DNA of 64,000 nt from Colocasia esculenta (GCA_014218235.1 CM024755.1:80297960-80361959); one strand, 5' to 3'. Shown: positions 21,096 to 34,100, numbered from the stretch's first letter. Made by a program: numbers and translations. The notes: a model not told the origin generated them from the letters alone.

Positions 21096-21744
21096 TGGAC
21101 CACGAAAGATCCAAGTTCTGCTAGAACAAGCTCAGTTAGAGAATAGATCCTCTAGCCCGATCTATCTCAATACAATGATAAAAATAGAACAAACAGAATT
21201 AAGTGATCTGTGTAGAACACATACACAGATCACACAATGAAAACCTGGATGAACACTCCAAGAAAATGAATGAAATAGATGTGACTTTGATGTTCCTTGA
21301 TGAAGAAGACTTGCAGAAGCTTGGATTGAAGACGCTTGAAGGAATTCGTTGAAGATCTTCTTCAATCCACGATGCTCTGCTTTGATGGCATCTGAAATGC
21401 CAGAAGTTCTTCTTCTACTACTCCTCTTCGGTTGGATCTGCTCCCTATCTCAGTACAGCAAGCTTCTCTCCAGAGATTCTCCTTGATCCCCACGTCCTTC
21501 CTCTTGAAGGGATGGTCTGCAACTTCTGGAGAGGGAGCAAGATCTGGAAACCCCCTTTTAGCCGCCAAAAAGGTTCTTCAGGAACTGTGTAGGCTCTCTT
21601 GCCTTTGGGGTACAAGGAGCATGGGTATTTATAGCCCCATATGTCCATAAAGTGCCTTGGGGAGCATAGGCACAGAAACCTAGGTCAAATCTCTTGATTC
21701 CCAAGCAGCCACGTGTCCAGATGATTTCACGAAATTGAGTTTTA

Positions 21745-22085
21745 GTCGGAGTGTGTCGACACTAGTACAGAGTGTGTCGATACACTGTCCCAAACTGGCA
21801 GAATTTGTTCTCTGGGAAGAGTCACTAGTGTCGACACTACTTCAGGCTGTGTCGACACACTGTCCAGAACTGTCAAACAGGTCTTCTGGGAACTGGATCT
21901 AGTGTCGACACCACTTCAGGCTGTGTCGACACACTGTCCAGAACTGTCAACTGGGTTCTCTGGGAACTGGGACTAGTGTTGACACTACTTGATCCTGTGT
22001 TGATACCACTTGACCATTTCTTCATCATTTTGCCTTGGGTTTGAAGCATTGTGTTGACACCAGTAGGGGGTGTGTCGACACTACC
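21745..22085. repeat. GTGTCGACAC palindrome array in solo copia LTR
   Basis: About ten palindromes GTGTCGACAC or variants (GTGTTGACAC, GTGTCGATAC), arranged in a longer unit of about 67 bp with TTCAGGCTGTGTCGACACAC. The array lies between the LTR start (22430) and the TATA box (21634), i.e. in U3. Confidence 0.85.
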
Positions 22086-22239
22086 ATGACAAAATCTATA
22101 TACACCTACAAAATTAACACATAAATCATTAGTACAAGATATTATCATTAAAATATGAGATATTAAACATCAAGAACATGTTGTTTAAGCATTATTGTGA
22201 TATGTATAGAATGTACAACATGTTCAACATATCATCATC

Positions 22240-22380
22240 AAAATCACAATGTGTCATCATTAAAATCAAAGTATGTCATCATTAAAATCACAATATGTCA
22301 TCATTAAAATCAAAGTATGTCATCATTAAAATCACAATATGTCATCATCAAAATCAAAGAATGAGTGATGTTCATTGGTC
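22240..22380. repeat. ATGTCATCATTAAAATCA tandem repeats
   Basis: About six units of 21-23 bp, alternating AATCAAAGT and AATCACAAT. In U3 of the solo copia LTR, further from the TATA box than the GTCGAC array. Confidence 0.85.
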
Positions 22381-23470
22381 ATCATTAAAATACAATTTTA
22401 GAAAATTCCAAAACACACTCAACCCAACAATCATGTAGGCATGTAGCATGTAGGTCATGTAGACATGTAGATATATAGACATGCAGCAAGTAGCTTGTAG
22501 TCATTTTCATTTATTTGACAAGACATAGCACGCACTATAATAGAGATCAGTAGTCATTTAACATTCACTTATCACCTAGGCAATGCAGTGATGAAGTCAT
22601 GGTATTTGCGCAAAATCGGGGAAAGTCCTTCCCACCTTAACCAGTAGAACTTGTCTACCTCAAGGATTTCAATCCGTTGCCCACGGATTCAGTAGGTCAT
22701 TTACATGTAGGTGAACCATTACCATAGGGGCGTCTATGGTGTAGCTCCTTGTAGGAATCTCTAATATAACAATGTCTTATTGGCATTTCATTTCAATGCA
22801 TGCACTAACATGTATAATATCATTTAATTTACATTTCATGCACTTGAATTAACCTATAGCATCTTCTTTCAGTTCTGAAACTGTATTTTCTGCATGATAG
22901 GCCCCTATCATGATACTAAATGCAACACATTCAATCATGTACATACTTGCATTTTATTTAAATTCTACATGCAATTCATTATTCAGGAATTCATAACAGA
23001 ATGTGCAATTGTCTAAAAATTCCAAAATTTTAACAAAAATTCAGAATCAGGATATACTATGCACATATCAATTTTCATATTTTTATGATCTCTGTAACTA
23101 TTTCTCATGAATTAATTCTTCATAAATTTGAATTATTTAACATGGTAAGACAGCAATAAAACCCATGTAGATTTACACACCAGTAATACACATAATAAAT
23201 CAATTATTCATCGTACAGTTATTAACTTTATGGTACAACAGAAGTCATGTTTGCATCCTTTTTACAATTCTATTGCTAAATAAATTAAAATTTCAAGGAA
23301 ATAACCATGCATAAGATACATATGGTTTATCCATTCATCATAACCTCCTGTTCATAATGTAATAGTACTGAAATACACAAAACACCACCTGGCCGAAATC
23401 TCATACAATCATGGACCACAGATAATCAATTATCATCAATTTTTGTAAATACATAGTACTGATAATATTG

Positions 23471-24410
23471 ACGGCAAGGTATGTGATGTTTACAGATGTC
23501 GACGTCCACATACACTGTCGTTAAGCCTCACTAGACGGCGGCACATAGCTCCTTTTACATATAGTAAGGGTCGAAAAATGAATACTGTTCACATGAAGTA
23601 GACGGCCGTCGTTGTCGCCGTTAATAAGAAATAGACGGCAAGTGATTTGGACGTCTAGTTCTTATGCGCAGAAAACACAGAAAATCCTACATGGAATAAC
23701 AGGTCTTCTCCCCTTTCCCGTAGGTTATTTGCATGCTTTAAAAATACAAAAAAATGGTAAATCTATAATATATCATATCCTAAAACGAACCCCCATGTAA
23801 CTTGCCTCTATCCCTCCAATCGGAGTGATGAATCGAAGTCCGAAGAAGCCTGCCTCACCAGTGAGGCAGTTTCTCTCTCCGTCTTCAAGGGCTCCAACTC
23901 CACCTCCAATGTAGTTCCTCCGCCTGGATGAGCTCCTGATCGCATTGTCGGATGCACCTTCTTGGTTCAGAAGCCTTCAAACTGCACGATCTAGCACTGC
24001 AATCGCCCTTCTCGGCCCTCTTTTCTCTCCCTCAATACCAGAGCGAAAATCTCCCTATTTGCAAAATCTAGGTCTTATAAAGACCTCTCCCTGCGTTGGT
24101 CAGCCTAGATCCTAACCCTAGGATGCGAAATGGACCGATCTGGCCTCATAAAGACACTTAAAACGAGCGATCTCTTTTTCCCCGAACGAAAATATCAAAA
24201 ACAGGCAAGTCAACTTAACGTCAACATAAGATGTCGTCAGCCTCCACGTAAACGTCCATTGATGATGTCGTTTACAGGCTTGCCCACAAATTTGAGAAAT
24301 TCAGAAAATAATAAACGACACAAGATTATGTCGTTAACAGGAAATAAACGGCAGGAGATCTTGCCGCTAACAGGACTTAACGCCAAGAGATGTTGACGCC
24401 AAGTTCAACA
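23471..24410. repeat. loose ACGTC/GACGGC repeat clusters in gypsy LTR
   Basis: Two clusters (23471-23660 and 24197-24410) of diverged short motifs such as GTCGTTAACAGG, TAGACGGC and TTAACGTC. The second lies between the LTR start (24487) and the TATA-like box. Less regular than the other arrays. Confidence 0.55.
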
Positions 24411-24487
24411 CAGAACAACACTCAAACACATGCAGAAATAAACATACAATTTGCAATATAAATTCGAGAAAAGTCTAGGGCACTACA

Positions 24488-25325
24488 ACAGATCTGTTCA
24501 AAGCTGCTCCATATAAAAGATGAGGCAAGGCTAAAGAACCAGCAAGAGCTTTCCTGAAAATCTTTGTATGTGTGTACATCCAGTGAGAAGCCTCAACGCC
24601 ATATACACTCAAAGAAAGAGAGAAAGAGCTCGAGCCTTATTCGAGAGAAGTTTTCAGAGCAGAAGTCTTCATTGCTTTCAAGCCTTCCTCACTTCACTTT
24701 CTTTGTGCTCATTGTATTTCTTGGGGAGAGTCTTTCGCTGAGAGTTTATGAGTTTTAAGACATTCTTGTAAAACTCTCAGCCTGTTCTTTCTTTTCTAAG
24801 AAAGATCCATGTCCAGCTGTAGGACTGTATACAGTGAGTCTCTTCCTGCGTGAAGAGTTGGCCAGTAAGGTTGTTGGCGGTTTCTGTCCAGCTGAGGGAC
24901 TGTACTCAGTGTAGAACCTAGCTAGGGGTTTAAGTCTCGCAGAATCGCACTGGGGTTTGTTCCAGGAGGTTAGCTTCTTGACCTGTAATAGAAGTGACTC
25001 TCCTTCCTACTCGGAAAGGAAGAGGACCAACGGGGAGTTGGGGGTTTGTATATCCTTGGGGGGATTGTACCCCGGTTAGTGAAGATTTGCTTGGGGACTG
25101 GATGTAGGTCTTCCTTCTGTGAAGTACCGAACCAGGATAAAATTTCTTGTGTTCTTTGTGTGATTGTTTATTTACTTCCGCACTGCTACTCTCTATCACA
25201 CTCAACTACATTAACTAACCAAACTTTTAAGTGGAATTTTCTGTGTTTAAGTTTTTATTTTTATAGCCAATCTATTCACCCCCCCTTTAGATAGCGTGCT
25301 GCCAACCGTACTTAGTGGGCCAACA
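24488..25325 (+). mobile_element. Sirevirus-like copia 3' LTR, piece 3 of 3
   Basis: Holds a TATA box (ATATAAAA, 24511-24518), a transcribed leader-like region and the run CACCCCCCC near 25277. It ends CCAACA at 25325, matching the TGTTG start at 9007 as an inverted repeat. Blocks such as GGGGACTGGATGTAGGTCTT and CCGAACCAGGATAAAA are shared with the LTR at 61407-63499. ORFs of 64-91 codons here are on both strands and have no recognisable product. Confidence 0.8.
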
Positions 25326-28080
25326 CTTAGTTCCGCCATGGCATGACAATGTTCTCAATTTTTTTTAAATGAATATTTTTCAAAACCTACAAAAATAGAT
25401 GAATACTTTAAAAACTTAAGAATTCAAATAATTTCAAAATCTCATAAAAATTAAAACAAAATTTTTTAAAAAACCTTATGAAAATTTAAATATTTTCAAA
25501 AATCTCTATAAAATATCAATTTTTTTAAAAACTCCTTAAAATTTTGAATATCTCTAAAATTCAAAAAAATCTTCGATGGTATTGCACAGGGCAAGCACAT
25601 TGCACCTAATTCTTTCTGAGTTAGATCGATCCAATTCTTCCAATCATTGGTTCCTTCTGTCTTGAACTCCAATCCTCATTTGGCCAAGTCCACTTATCCT
25701 CATGGTTACCATCATCTGGCACTACTACAAGCAACCAGGCTGCAATTGCCGCCCTTACCATCTAGTTATCCTGCATCTTACTATATGTTATACCCTTAGA
25801 GAATATCAAGGACTTTGTGGCTCTGAGGAACCTGAGATTTGAGTTCCCCTTCATAAAAAACAATGATTATCCCATAGGATACTTAGCAGCATGGACAAGC
25901 CACTGCGTTTGCATTATGAGGAGGACAGACCCAAGATTGGTGCATCTGGTGTCCTGACATAACTCAACAATGCAACAATATTATCCTTGATTATTTTCTA
26001 TTTTAATTTGAGTTAACCCTTATTTTTTCCTTTAGCCCAGCATGCATTCACATAGGTTTTGAATTCACTGTGGATAATCACTTAAAAATTGTATTTTTGA
26101 GAGCCATAGATCTTCAACTCCTAAGTAACTTGAGATATTCCATTCCAAGTTAAGCACCCAACTCCCTTTGTTGCACCCCCTGAGCTGATTTCTTTGAAAT
26201 TCCTTGTTTGAATTTATCTTTCTACCATTCATTCATTATCTCCAATAGATCCGCCTTGGTTGCGGCACCTCTACAAGCTGGTAAACGCCTCCTAATAGTG
26301 AAACCTAACGGATTGTGTCCTTAGGTACTCCCACCACGTTGGAAGTTGATCTCTCTCCTTCGTGCCCCACGTGGCACACCTCGTTCGAGCACCTCGTACA
26401 CACATTCCTTGTGCCCTTCGTGGACACCTCTTCCATCCAAACATTGTTGGTTTTCTTAATTGTCTTCTCAGGAGGTGGCTTCACTGGTTATTGGTGAAAA
26501 ACTCTCATCAAGTGGTGTTACCAAGTGTTGAATGCATGTCTATTTTTCACCTTGGCGTCAGCTTATCAGTCTTCTCCACTTCGCTCCACTTCACTGCACT
26601 TCACTCCATTTCATTCCACTATGCTCCATTTTGTGTGTCTCTGTCTCACTCCCTTGCAAAGCAGACACCAAGGCGTGACAGTTATAGACATGTCAAAAAT
26701 GACACTATAATGAGTAAATCTTATGTTACATTGAAATATGTCAAGTGGACCTCCAAATTGTAAATTTGAGTAATTTTTCTTATTTTATTATTTTATCACA
26801 TTTTCCTATTTTTTAAAGATTTTTTTTAAATTTTATGACATTTTGTGGCATTTTTCAAGTGACTTTTCAAAAGAAAAAACAAACAAAAAAAATGAAAAAA
26901 TGCTTCAACTAGGTGGCAGCGATTGAAAAGGTAAGAAAAAGAAAGAAAACAGATTCAAAATGGCGACCAAACAAATGGCGGTAAGAAAAATCTTTTAAGT
27001 TATGACCACTCAAGTGGTCGCGATTTTAAAAGTTTCTAAAATTATTTTTGACAAACGTAATTCGCGACGTTTTGATACGTTGTGATTTTGTGGCAAATTA
27101 TTGGCAACAAAATCTTCCCTAAAATAACTGACTAATGTGCGTCCGGTCATACAGTCGCATGTTTTAAATTGCGATCACTGAATCCGTTGCGATTTAACAG
27201 TCATATTGAATCTCAGAATTTGAGCCAGATCTCCTAATCCTACTGTGTTTGACATCTTGGGATGCATGTCAACTCCTATAAAACACTGGCCCTTGCCCTG
27301 TTTGTCCTCCCTAATGCCCTGATGCTCAAGAGCTCTCTCTCTTTTCCCTAGTGTTTCATGTTTATTTGTTTTGAGAGTTGATGAGGGGAGGGCCGACTGT
27401 AAGAGAGGCCAACTGTGCTACTTGGTGCGTTGCTGCCGTTCTGCTTTTGCACATCATCCAAGCAATAGGGAGCCTGTTTTTTGAAATTTTTTTAACATGA
27501 ATTCTTCCCTCTGCATGTTTCTCTCTTTTCCCGTCTCTCTCCATCTATATTTTAAAACAATTTTTTAATCTCCCATTCACGGTTCTCCTCCTCCTTCTTC
27601 TTCTTCTATCTTTCTCTTTTATTTTATTTAATCTCCCTCTTCTTTCATCGATCTCTCTCTTCTCTTCTATTTTCTTTTATTTTTTATTATTATCCTCCCC
27701 CTCTCCTTCCATGGATCTCTCTCTTCTCTTCTATTTTCCTTTTTTTATTATTATCCTCCTCCTCTCTCTCTCTACCACTGATCTCTCATCTCTTCTTCTT
27801 CTTTTTTATTATTATTCTCTATACTCCCCTTTCTACTACCATTCTCTCTCTTCTATTTCCTTCTCTCTCTCTCTTCTATTTTTTCTACAAAACTTTTCTT
27901 CTCCTATCGATAAAAAACTTAAACAACAATTGATAGAAACTTTGTTCTCCAATCGGTATGAAATTTCAGTGCAAATTTTTAAGCAATAAAAATTATGTTA
28001 TTTTCTGGGACATAAATAATCATGAAAAATATTATTAAATATATTCATGATATTTAACAATGAAAAATATTATTATGATA
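25326..28080. other. gene-poor stretch, no firm gene
   Basis: 25326-25580 is A/T-rich with imperfect AAAATCTCATAAAAAT-type repeats. 25590-25960, read on the minus strand, has short protein-like stretches in shifting frames that I could not assign. 26310-26780 has short CACTTCACTCCATT repeats. 26930-27200 has CG-containing motifs (GTGGTCGCGATTT) that might be an old DNA-transposon end. 27590-27900 is a long C/T-rich tract. ORFs here are short and show no domain. Confidence 0.5.
27590..27900. repeat. polypyrimidine (CT-rich) tract with about 70-bp internal repeats
   Basis: Runs of CTCTCTCTTCTCTTCTATTT recur after ATCGATCTCTC and ATGGATCTCTC. The plus-strand 92-codon ORF from 27711 is a Ser/Leu/Phe-rich product of this composition, not a gene. 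Confidence 0.75.
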
Positions 28081-28140
28081 TTCATGAATTTTTGTTATCA
28101 CAAAAACATAGGGATAAATATATATGAGAGTGGTTCAACA
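28081..28140 (-). mobile_element. remnant of a copia LTR start
   Basis: Reading the minus strand from 28140, TGTTGAACCACTCTCATA and a GTGATAACAAAAATTCATGA block match the first ~55 bp of the copia LTR that starts at 9007. The rest of the LTR to the left is not recognisable. Confidence 0.6.
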
Positions 28141-28727
28141 TTAGGTTTAAAGCTCTTGTTGGGAACCATCTCAAATCATTCATCCTCTTACTCAAACCTC
28201 TTCATGGGATTTGACTTAAGCATCAGAAGGGTTTTCTTGGGATGTTGCTTCCAAGGTCACTTAATCCTCTACTTCTCCTTACAGGTTCACCTTTTACAGT
28301 GATGGATCGCCGTCTAGTTTTTCAATCATCCTAGGCCATCCAAAGGTCCATTACAGATACGTGATCGAGCCTATCCAATTATATATGCACAATCTTCTCA
28401 ATTAGCTTATGGTAAGAAGTGTCGAAAGAATGTAAATCCCCCAACGATGTTCGATTCGTTCATTCACCACTTGTTTTCGTAGTTTGAAAGAAATCTATTT
28501 TAGGCGGCATGCAAGACACATGTTTATTCGTATTCTCTATTTTGTGAAATATATGCTTATTGCAAGAGAATTTTGTAATAATAGTGATTTGGATCACAAG
28601 AGCAATTAGTTATAAGTAGATCTTTCTCTCTTTTTCAACTTGTGGGATTGCTCTCTTACAATTCAAGTCACCATTATTACAAGATTGCTCTTGCAATAAG
28701 TATTTCTCCTCTATTTTTCATGCAACT
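28141..28727. other. unassigned spacer
   Basis: Between the copia LTR remnant and a solo gypsy LTR. I see no gene or repeat that I can name here. Confidence 0.4.
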
Positions 28728-28929
28728 TGTAACAACTCGAATTTTTAAATTCTAAATAAATGGGGATAAATTAGTGGACAAGATTGAGTAAAGTCAATCA
28801 TGATAATTAAAGTAAAGAAGCCAATGAAGGAAGTCTTGTGATGAATGGAAAGTTCATAAAAGGGGAAACACTGGTACTCCCTACTGGTTACAACTCACCA
28901 GCCCTTCGACCGGTCGAAATACAACATTG

Positions 28930-29480
28930 TCAGCCGAAGTAGAACTTCGGATATGACGAAGTGAAATTTCGGATATGACGAAATGAGACTTCGTATATGT
29001 CGAAATATAATGTTGTTAGCTGAAGTAGAACTTCAGATATGATGAAGTGGAACTTTAGATATGATGAAATGAGACTTCGTACATGTCGAAATATAACGTT
29101 GTTAGCCGAAATAGAACTTCGGATATGATGAAGTGATACATCGTATATGTCGAAATATAACGTTGTCAGCCGAAGTAGAACTTTGAATATGACGAAGTGA
29201 AACTTCGAATATGACGAAGTGAGACTTCGTATATGTCGAAATATAATGTTGTCAGTCGAAGCAGAACTTTGTATATGACGAAGTGAAACTTCGTATAAAA
29301 TAGAAGAAAATTACAGTCAATTGAAGCAGAACTTCGTATATGACGAAGTGAAACTTCATATAAAATAGAAGAAAATGCAGTCAGTCGAAGCAGAAGTTTG
29401 TATATGACGAAGTGAAACTTTGTATAAAATAGAAGAAAACATAGTCAGTCGAAGCAGAACTTTGTATATGACGAAGTAAC
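28930..29480. repeat. CTTCG/CGAAG inverted-unit array
   Basis: Units of about 22 bp such as GACGAAGTGAAACTTCGTAT, in which CGAAG and CTTCG can pair. They form longer groups of three or four units marked by TCGAAATATAACGTTGTCAG. About 25 units, many with CG changed to TG or CA. Upstream of the TATA-like box of the solo LTR. Confidence 0.85.
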
Positions 29481-30225
29481 AATCGATTGCCTTCTATGTA
29501 ATCAATGTTTGTCCTTCAACAATCGATGTTCACATGAACAATCGATGTTTTCCCTTCAGTAATCGATGTTCAAGTGAGCAATCGATATTTTTCCTTTAGT
29601 AATTGATGTTCAAGTAAATAATCGATGTTTTTGCTTCAGTAATCGATGTTCTAGTGAGCAATCTATGTTTTTCCTTCAGTAATCGATGTTCAAGTGAGAA
29701 ATCGATGTTTTTCATTTAGTAATCGATGTTCAAGTGAGCAATTAATGTTTTTCCTTCAGTAATCGATGTTCAAATGAACAATTGATGTTTTTCCTTCAGT
29801 AATCGATGTTTTAATGAGCAATCAATGTTGGCCAGCAATCGATATTTAAGGACAATCAATGTTGGTCCGCAATCGATGTTTAAAGGAGCAATCGATGTTC
29901 TGGCCAATCGATGTTGGTCAGTAATCGATGTTTTCCTTCTGCAATCGATGTTCTAATCACCAATCAATTGCCTTGTTATTTGATAATCGATTGCCTCATT
30001 ATTCGACAATTGATTGCCTTGTTATTTGACAATTGATTGCCTCGTTAATTGACAATCGATTGCCTAGTTATTCAACAATCGATTGCCTTGTTATTTAACA
30101 ATTAATATGACTTTTAAACACCAATCGATGGAGGATTTTGTTCTCTGATCAATGTAAGCTCTTCCACAACCAATAGGTGGCTTCATCATTAATCGATGTG
30201 GCTCTTGAACACCAATCGATGGGGG
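29480..30225. repeat. ATCGATGTT / ATCGATTGCC array
   Basis: About 35 copies of ATCGATGTT or ATCGATTGCC with 8-20 bp spacers (CAAGTGAGCA, TTTTTCCTTCAGTA). It follows the CGAAG array directly. Decayed forms (AATCAATGTT, AATTGATG) are frequent. Confidence 0.85.
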
Positions 30226-31195
30226 GGCCTTGTCTGCCCATCATAACAGGACTACCTAGAGACTTAAATATGGACATAGTTTGTACTTGCGACTAACCCT
30301 TAGGCACATCACTTTAGGAGTTGATGAAAAGGTATGGCCCATGCATGGTGGGTTTGTCCATTTTCCAGAAGTCAAGGATAAGTATGACAAGGGTAAGGCC
30401 TGAAGTATGACATAGCTTGGATATCTGTCCTTCTTGCTGACCAAGTCAATGTTAGGTATGATAGGTTATGGTTTGCGCATGGCCTATGTATGGCGAGATT
30501 GGACTTTCTGTCCCCTTCTGTCTCTTCTATAGGAATAAAAAAAAAGGGTCCTAAATGGGACCAAAGACCCCTTAAATAAGCCATATGACCCTTCTTGGCC
30601 GAGCCTTATGATCTTCATGTATGGAAGACAACTTTCTGGAGAAACTTGGAGACTTGACACAAAGGAGAACTCTGAAGCTGGAGGGAGGATACTGCAGCTT
30701 GGAGCTTGGAAGAGTTCTTCTTCCTCTAAGCCCTACATCAAAAAGTGAATCTGAAAGAGCAACCCAAAAGGTAGGTTTTCTCGAGCACAAATCAAACTAC
30801 TTGTTCTTGTTCAAAGTATCCTTGGATTTTTCTTTGTTAAGAACCTAGTGGAACATCTCTGATTTGCCTAAATGTCTGATTAGTATAGTGTTAAGATTTC
30901 TTGACCCTTACACCCTCGCAAGACTTACCTTATTTCTACTCATTCTTAAGGAGCATGACCCTTATTTATAGAAAGTATGTCTAGAGTTTCTTGATCTTTC
31001 TCGGAATAGGAACCCATTTGATTTGTCTATTAGTCCAAGCATTTCTGGAATCCTTAGACTAGAAATGCAATCCTCAAGCTTGATCATGTGGTGTTTTCAA
31101 CAACCTCCTTGCTGGAAACCTTGTCCAAGTCTCTTGTGCACCTTTGAAACCTTGCTACCAGCATCATTGGGTCTGATGCAGCCTTGAGTATTCAT

Positions 31196-34100
31196 TGTAG
31201 CACCCTTGATTTTTAAAATCAAGAAAAATAAAATTTTATTATTTAATAAATGAGATAAATCGATTTAATTGAATAAAGGGAGAATAAATAGAATTTGAAT
31301 GAAATAAAAAGAATTTAATGAATAACCCATTAAGCTAAATTAGTAGTGGGTTAAACAAATAGTCCAAACCAAATAGATTGGGCCCAATAGGATGAAGCCC
31401 ATTTGGGAGGAGATGTAATTAAGAGAAATTCGTATCTAATTAATTAATAAATGGAAAAGGGTCAAATTAACTATTAAATTAAGTCATATTTATCCTAAAA
31501 AGAGTCCTATACTTACCCTAAACCTTTACCCACGAAATTGGATCATTTCCCAACTCTATTAGGTGGATAAATAAGAGAAAGTGGGAGATAAAGAAGGAAA
31601 TTCGGAGTTTAATGGAAGGGAGGACTCTTATAATGGCTAGGACTCCTATAGTTAGCCATATACACCAAAAGCTCATCCCTAGCAACCCATTTTCGTGGAT
31701 GGAACTCTGGAGAATGAGGAGAAGGGCTGGAGACAAAGGAGCAAGGAGGAGGAGGCTAGAACAAGGAGGAGTTTTTCCATTTTCGTCACCAAACTAGGGT
31801 TTTCTTACATCACGAAAAAGGTAGGCAATCTCTCAAGCTAAAATCGTGTAAAAATTATCCTAGGTAGCCTTCATGTACCTCTTCAAAAGCCCTATGGTTT
31901 CGTGGTATTCTGTTCATCCATTTAGGCTAATTTAATTCGTGAAGCCCTGCTGTATCATGAACCTGAAATCTCATGTTTTCTCTAATTCCATGCATGTACT
32001 TGTTCCCATGCCATCATAAAATTCTCAGTTATACTACATCATGCTAGTTTTCAAACGCCCCTAATCGTTCTCTATTTCGACGTCCCATGAGGGAGAATTA
32101 AATCTTTGAATCTCTATCTATTGCATGTACCTGACTCTTCAAGTTTACCTTTAAACTTCGTGTATACTTGGAATCCTGCTATGAGAAAATTCTCTAAAAT
32201 ACTATATCATTTAGCATTCGAACGCCTCTGGTTTCGTATTGTTTCATCATGTATTCATCTCAAATTAATCCATGGAACCCTGACTGTGCCTGTTTAGGTT
32301 ACCGAAAAGTAACCCGATCAATGCATGTCTAAACCTTGTCTATTTTCAAATTCATCGTGCATGTTGATAGATATACATGTCTACTTTCGTTTAAAACTGG
32401 TTTCGTGCTTTTTGGATCACCGTGCTATTTTATATGGAATTTAGAACGTCCTTGTATCACAGAGGACTCGCCCTGGGAAAAAGGGAAAAAGGGCAAACCC
32501 ACCTGTTATCGCGACGACGCGATCCGCCGCGATATCAGTGGGGTCACGCCGGCCATTGACGTCGCGTCAAGAATGCGGCGGCATAAGCCGCCGCGATTCA
32601 CTTCGGACCGGGCCAGACCGGCCAGGTTCTGTGTCACGCCCGACCGCCCTGTCGCGACTTGAATCGCGACGGGTAAGTCTGCCGCGTTTTCAAGAATCCG
32701 ACCAGAATGGAAAATTGTGCATATGCCTTGTTGTTTAAGCTTTATACCCTTTAATTAGTCATGATTAAATCATGTTATAGTTAATTCGACTTGGTGAATT
32801 AATAAATGACATTAATGATATAAATTTAATTATTTAAAATGACATTTGCATGACTTGTCATATCCTCAAGATTTCTTTACACTTATACACACACTACATT
32901 ATTAAATGCCATTTGACTTTGATAAATTATGCAATAATATATTCGGTAACTTAGCGAAATAAATGACTAAATTACCCTATTTTTATTAAATACAATTGTT
33001 TTCATTTTATACGCGCATTTTAAATATCGTTATCGTTTTCCCTCGGCTTCGAGCACTCGAGGCACGACGGACCTGTTTTCTACACAATTTTCCCTTGACT
33101 TGGATCACCTATCCACCGGGAATACTCTCGATTGGACCAGGGACTCCTTGTCAAGACCTCCGTAAGTCTTCTTGGCTTTGGCGCACGTTCTTAGTCAACG
33201 AGCTAGTTGTACCCCAAAACCCGTTACACCTTAGGGATCAGTACGATCCAAACCTTAGTATATTCCTTCTCGTCTTGAGAGTTCACACCGGACCACCTGA
33301 CCCGTGTACACAGCACGGCTAAGGGGCGATTGTGACTTCTACCAGACTGCCGGCACCAGACCTGGTGCTGTGCAACCGTTACTATCAGAATTTCACGTGT
33401 TTTACAGAATTGTCCCTATCTCATCTAATGTCCATATCCTCTTATCTGTTCACGTTCTCTCTACACTCTCATCTATCTCGTCTAGTACTCTCTTATCTCT
33501 TCTTGGTACTCTATTGGCCATTCGTGTGATTGTCTAAGATAAAGAAATGACTAATGCCAGCGCAATAGGGCCCGATCAGGTCCTAGGAGGAGCGCCCGAA
33601 AAGTGCCAGTGCCCATGGGAGTTAAAATGATCATAGGATGTGTTACGGCATGCATCCAGTGCCAGTTTACTATCTAGATTAATCTATGACAATCAAAGTG
33701 CTATCTCTACAAGTGCAAGCGTGATCGTTACTAGTGCATTATTGTGCAATTTACATGTTATATCGTTACATGGCCATTCTATTGTCGTTCTCGTTGTACT
33801 ATTTTCCCTGTGCTAGTTGCAATTGTTCTCTCGTTATCGTGACATGCTCTACATGACTTTACTCTCTAGTTAGCCTGCCTTTAAAACATTAACTATTTAA
33901 AGCATGCTTGTGTTCATGAGATATTAAGTTCTACTGGGCATTATTCGCTCATCCTGCATATTTATTTAATGTTTTTTAGGTGAGTCGGATCATGACCACA
34001 CTCACGAGGATGGGACCGATGAGGAGGCTCAAGAGTGACCATTCAGCAACTAGTGTTATCTAGTAGTAGTTAGTATAGTGATGAGTTAGTGAGTCAGATA

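Larger units (their letters stand above)
20543..22430 (-). mobile_element. solo copia LTR nested in the gypsy LTR
   Basis: On the minus strand it reads TTGTTGGG...CCTAACAA, with TCATG directly repeated at 20538-20542 and 22431-22435 (one extra base outside the TG...CA at each end). It has a TATA box on the minus strand (CTATAAATAC, 21625-21634), a run of C near its 3' end (plus GGGGGG at about 20580) as in other copia LTRs here, and three repeat arrays. No internal region remains, so it arose by recombination between two LTRs. Confidence 0.75.
19279..24487 (-). mobile_element. minus-strand gypsy fragment: gag start, primer site and 5' LTR
   Basis: In the minus direction: LTR (24487 to 19687), primer site, leader and first part of gag, then truncation at about 19279. 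Everything beyond the gag start is missing, so only one end of the insertion is present and no target duplication can be read. Its LTR carries a nested solo copia LTR (20543-22430). Confidence 0.8.
19687..24487 (-). mobile_element. 5' LTR of minus-strand gypsy element, split by a solo copia LTR
   Basis: On the minus strand it begins TGTAGTGCCC at 24487 and ends GGGGCGTTACA at 19687, next to the primer site. Net length without the nested LTR is about 2.9 kb. A TATA-like CTTTATAAG (minus) lies near 24075, with a CG-rich repeat cluster upstream of it (24197-24410). It is related to the solo LTR at 46428-49788: both begin (plus strand) TGTAA(C/T)GCCCC and share the CCAGTAGAACTTGTC block. Confidence 0.8.

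Noticed and set aside
26930..27200. CACTA-type transposon end
   Set aside because: Motifs such as GTGGTCGCGATTT recall CACTA subterminal repeats, but I found no CACTA terminus, no partner end and no transposase.
27711..27989. 92-codon ORF rich in Ser, Leu and Phe that looks like a membrane protein
   Set aside because: It is the translation of a CT-rich low-complexity tract and has no conserved domain.
8995..30225. Regularly spaced short repeats as possible CRISPR arrays
   Set aside because: Repeats are direct, variable in length and lie inside LTRs of plant retrotransposons; there are no unique spacers of constant size and no cas genes.
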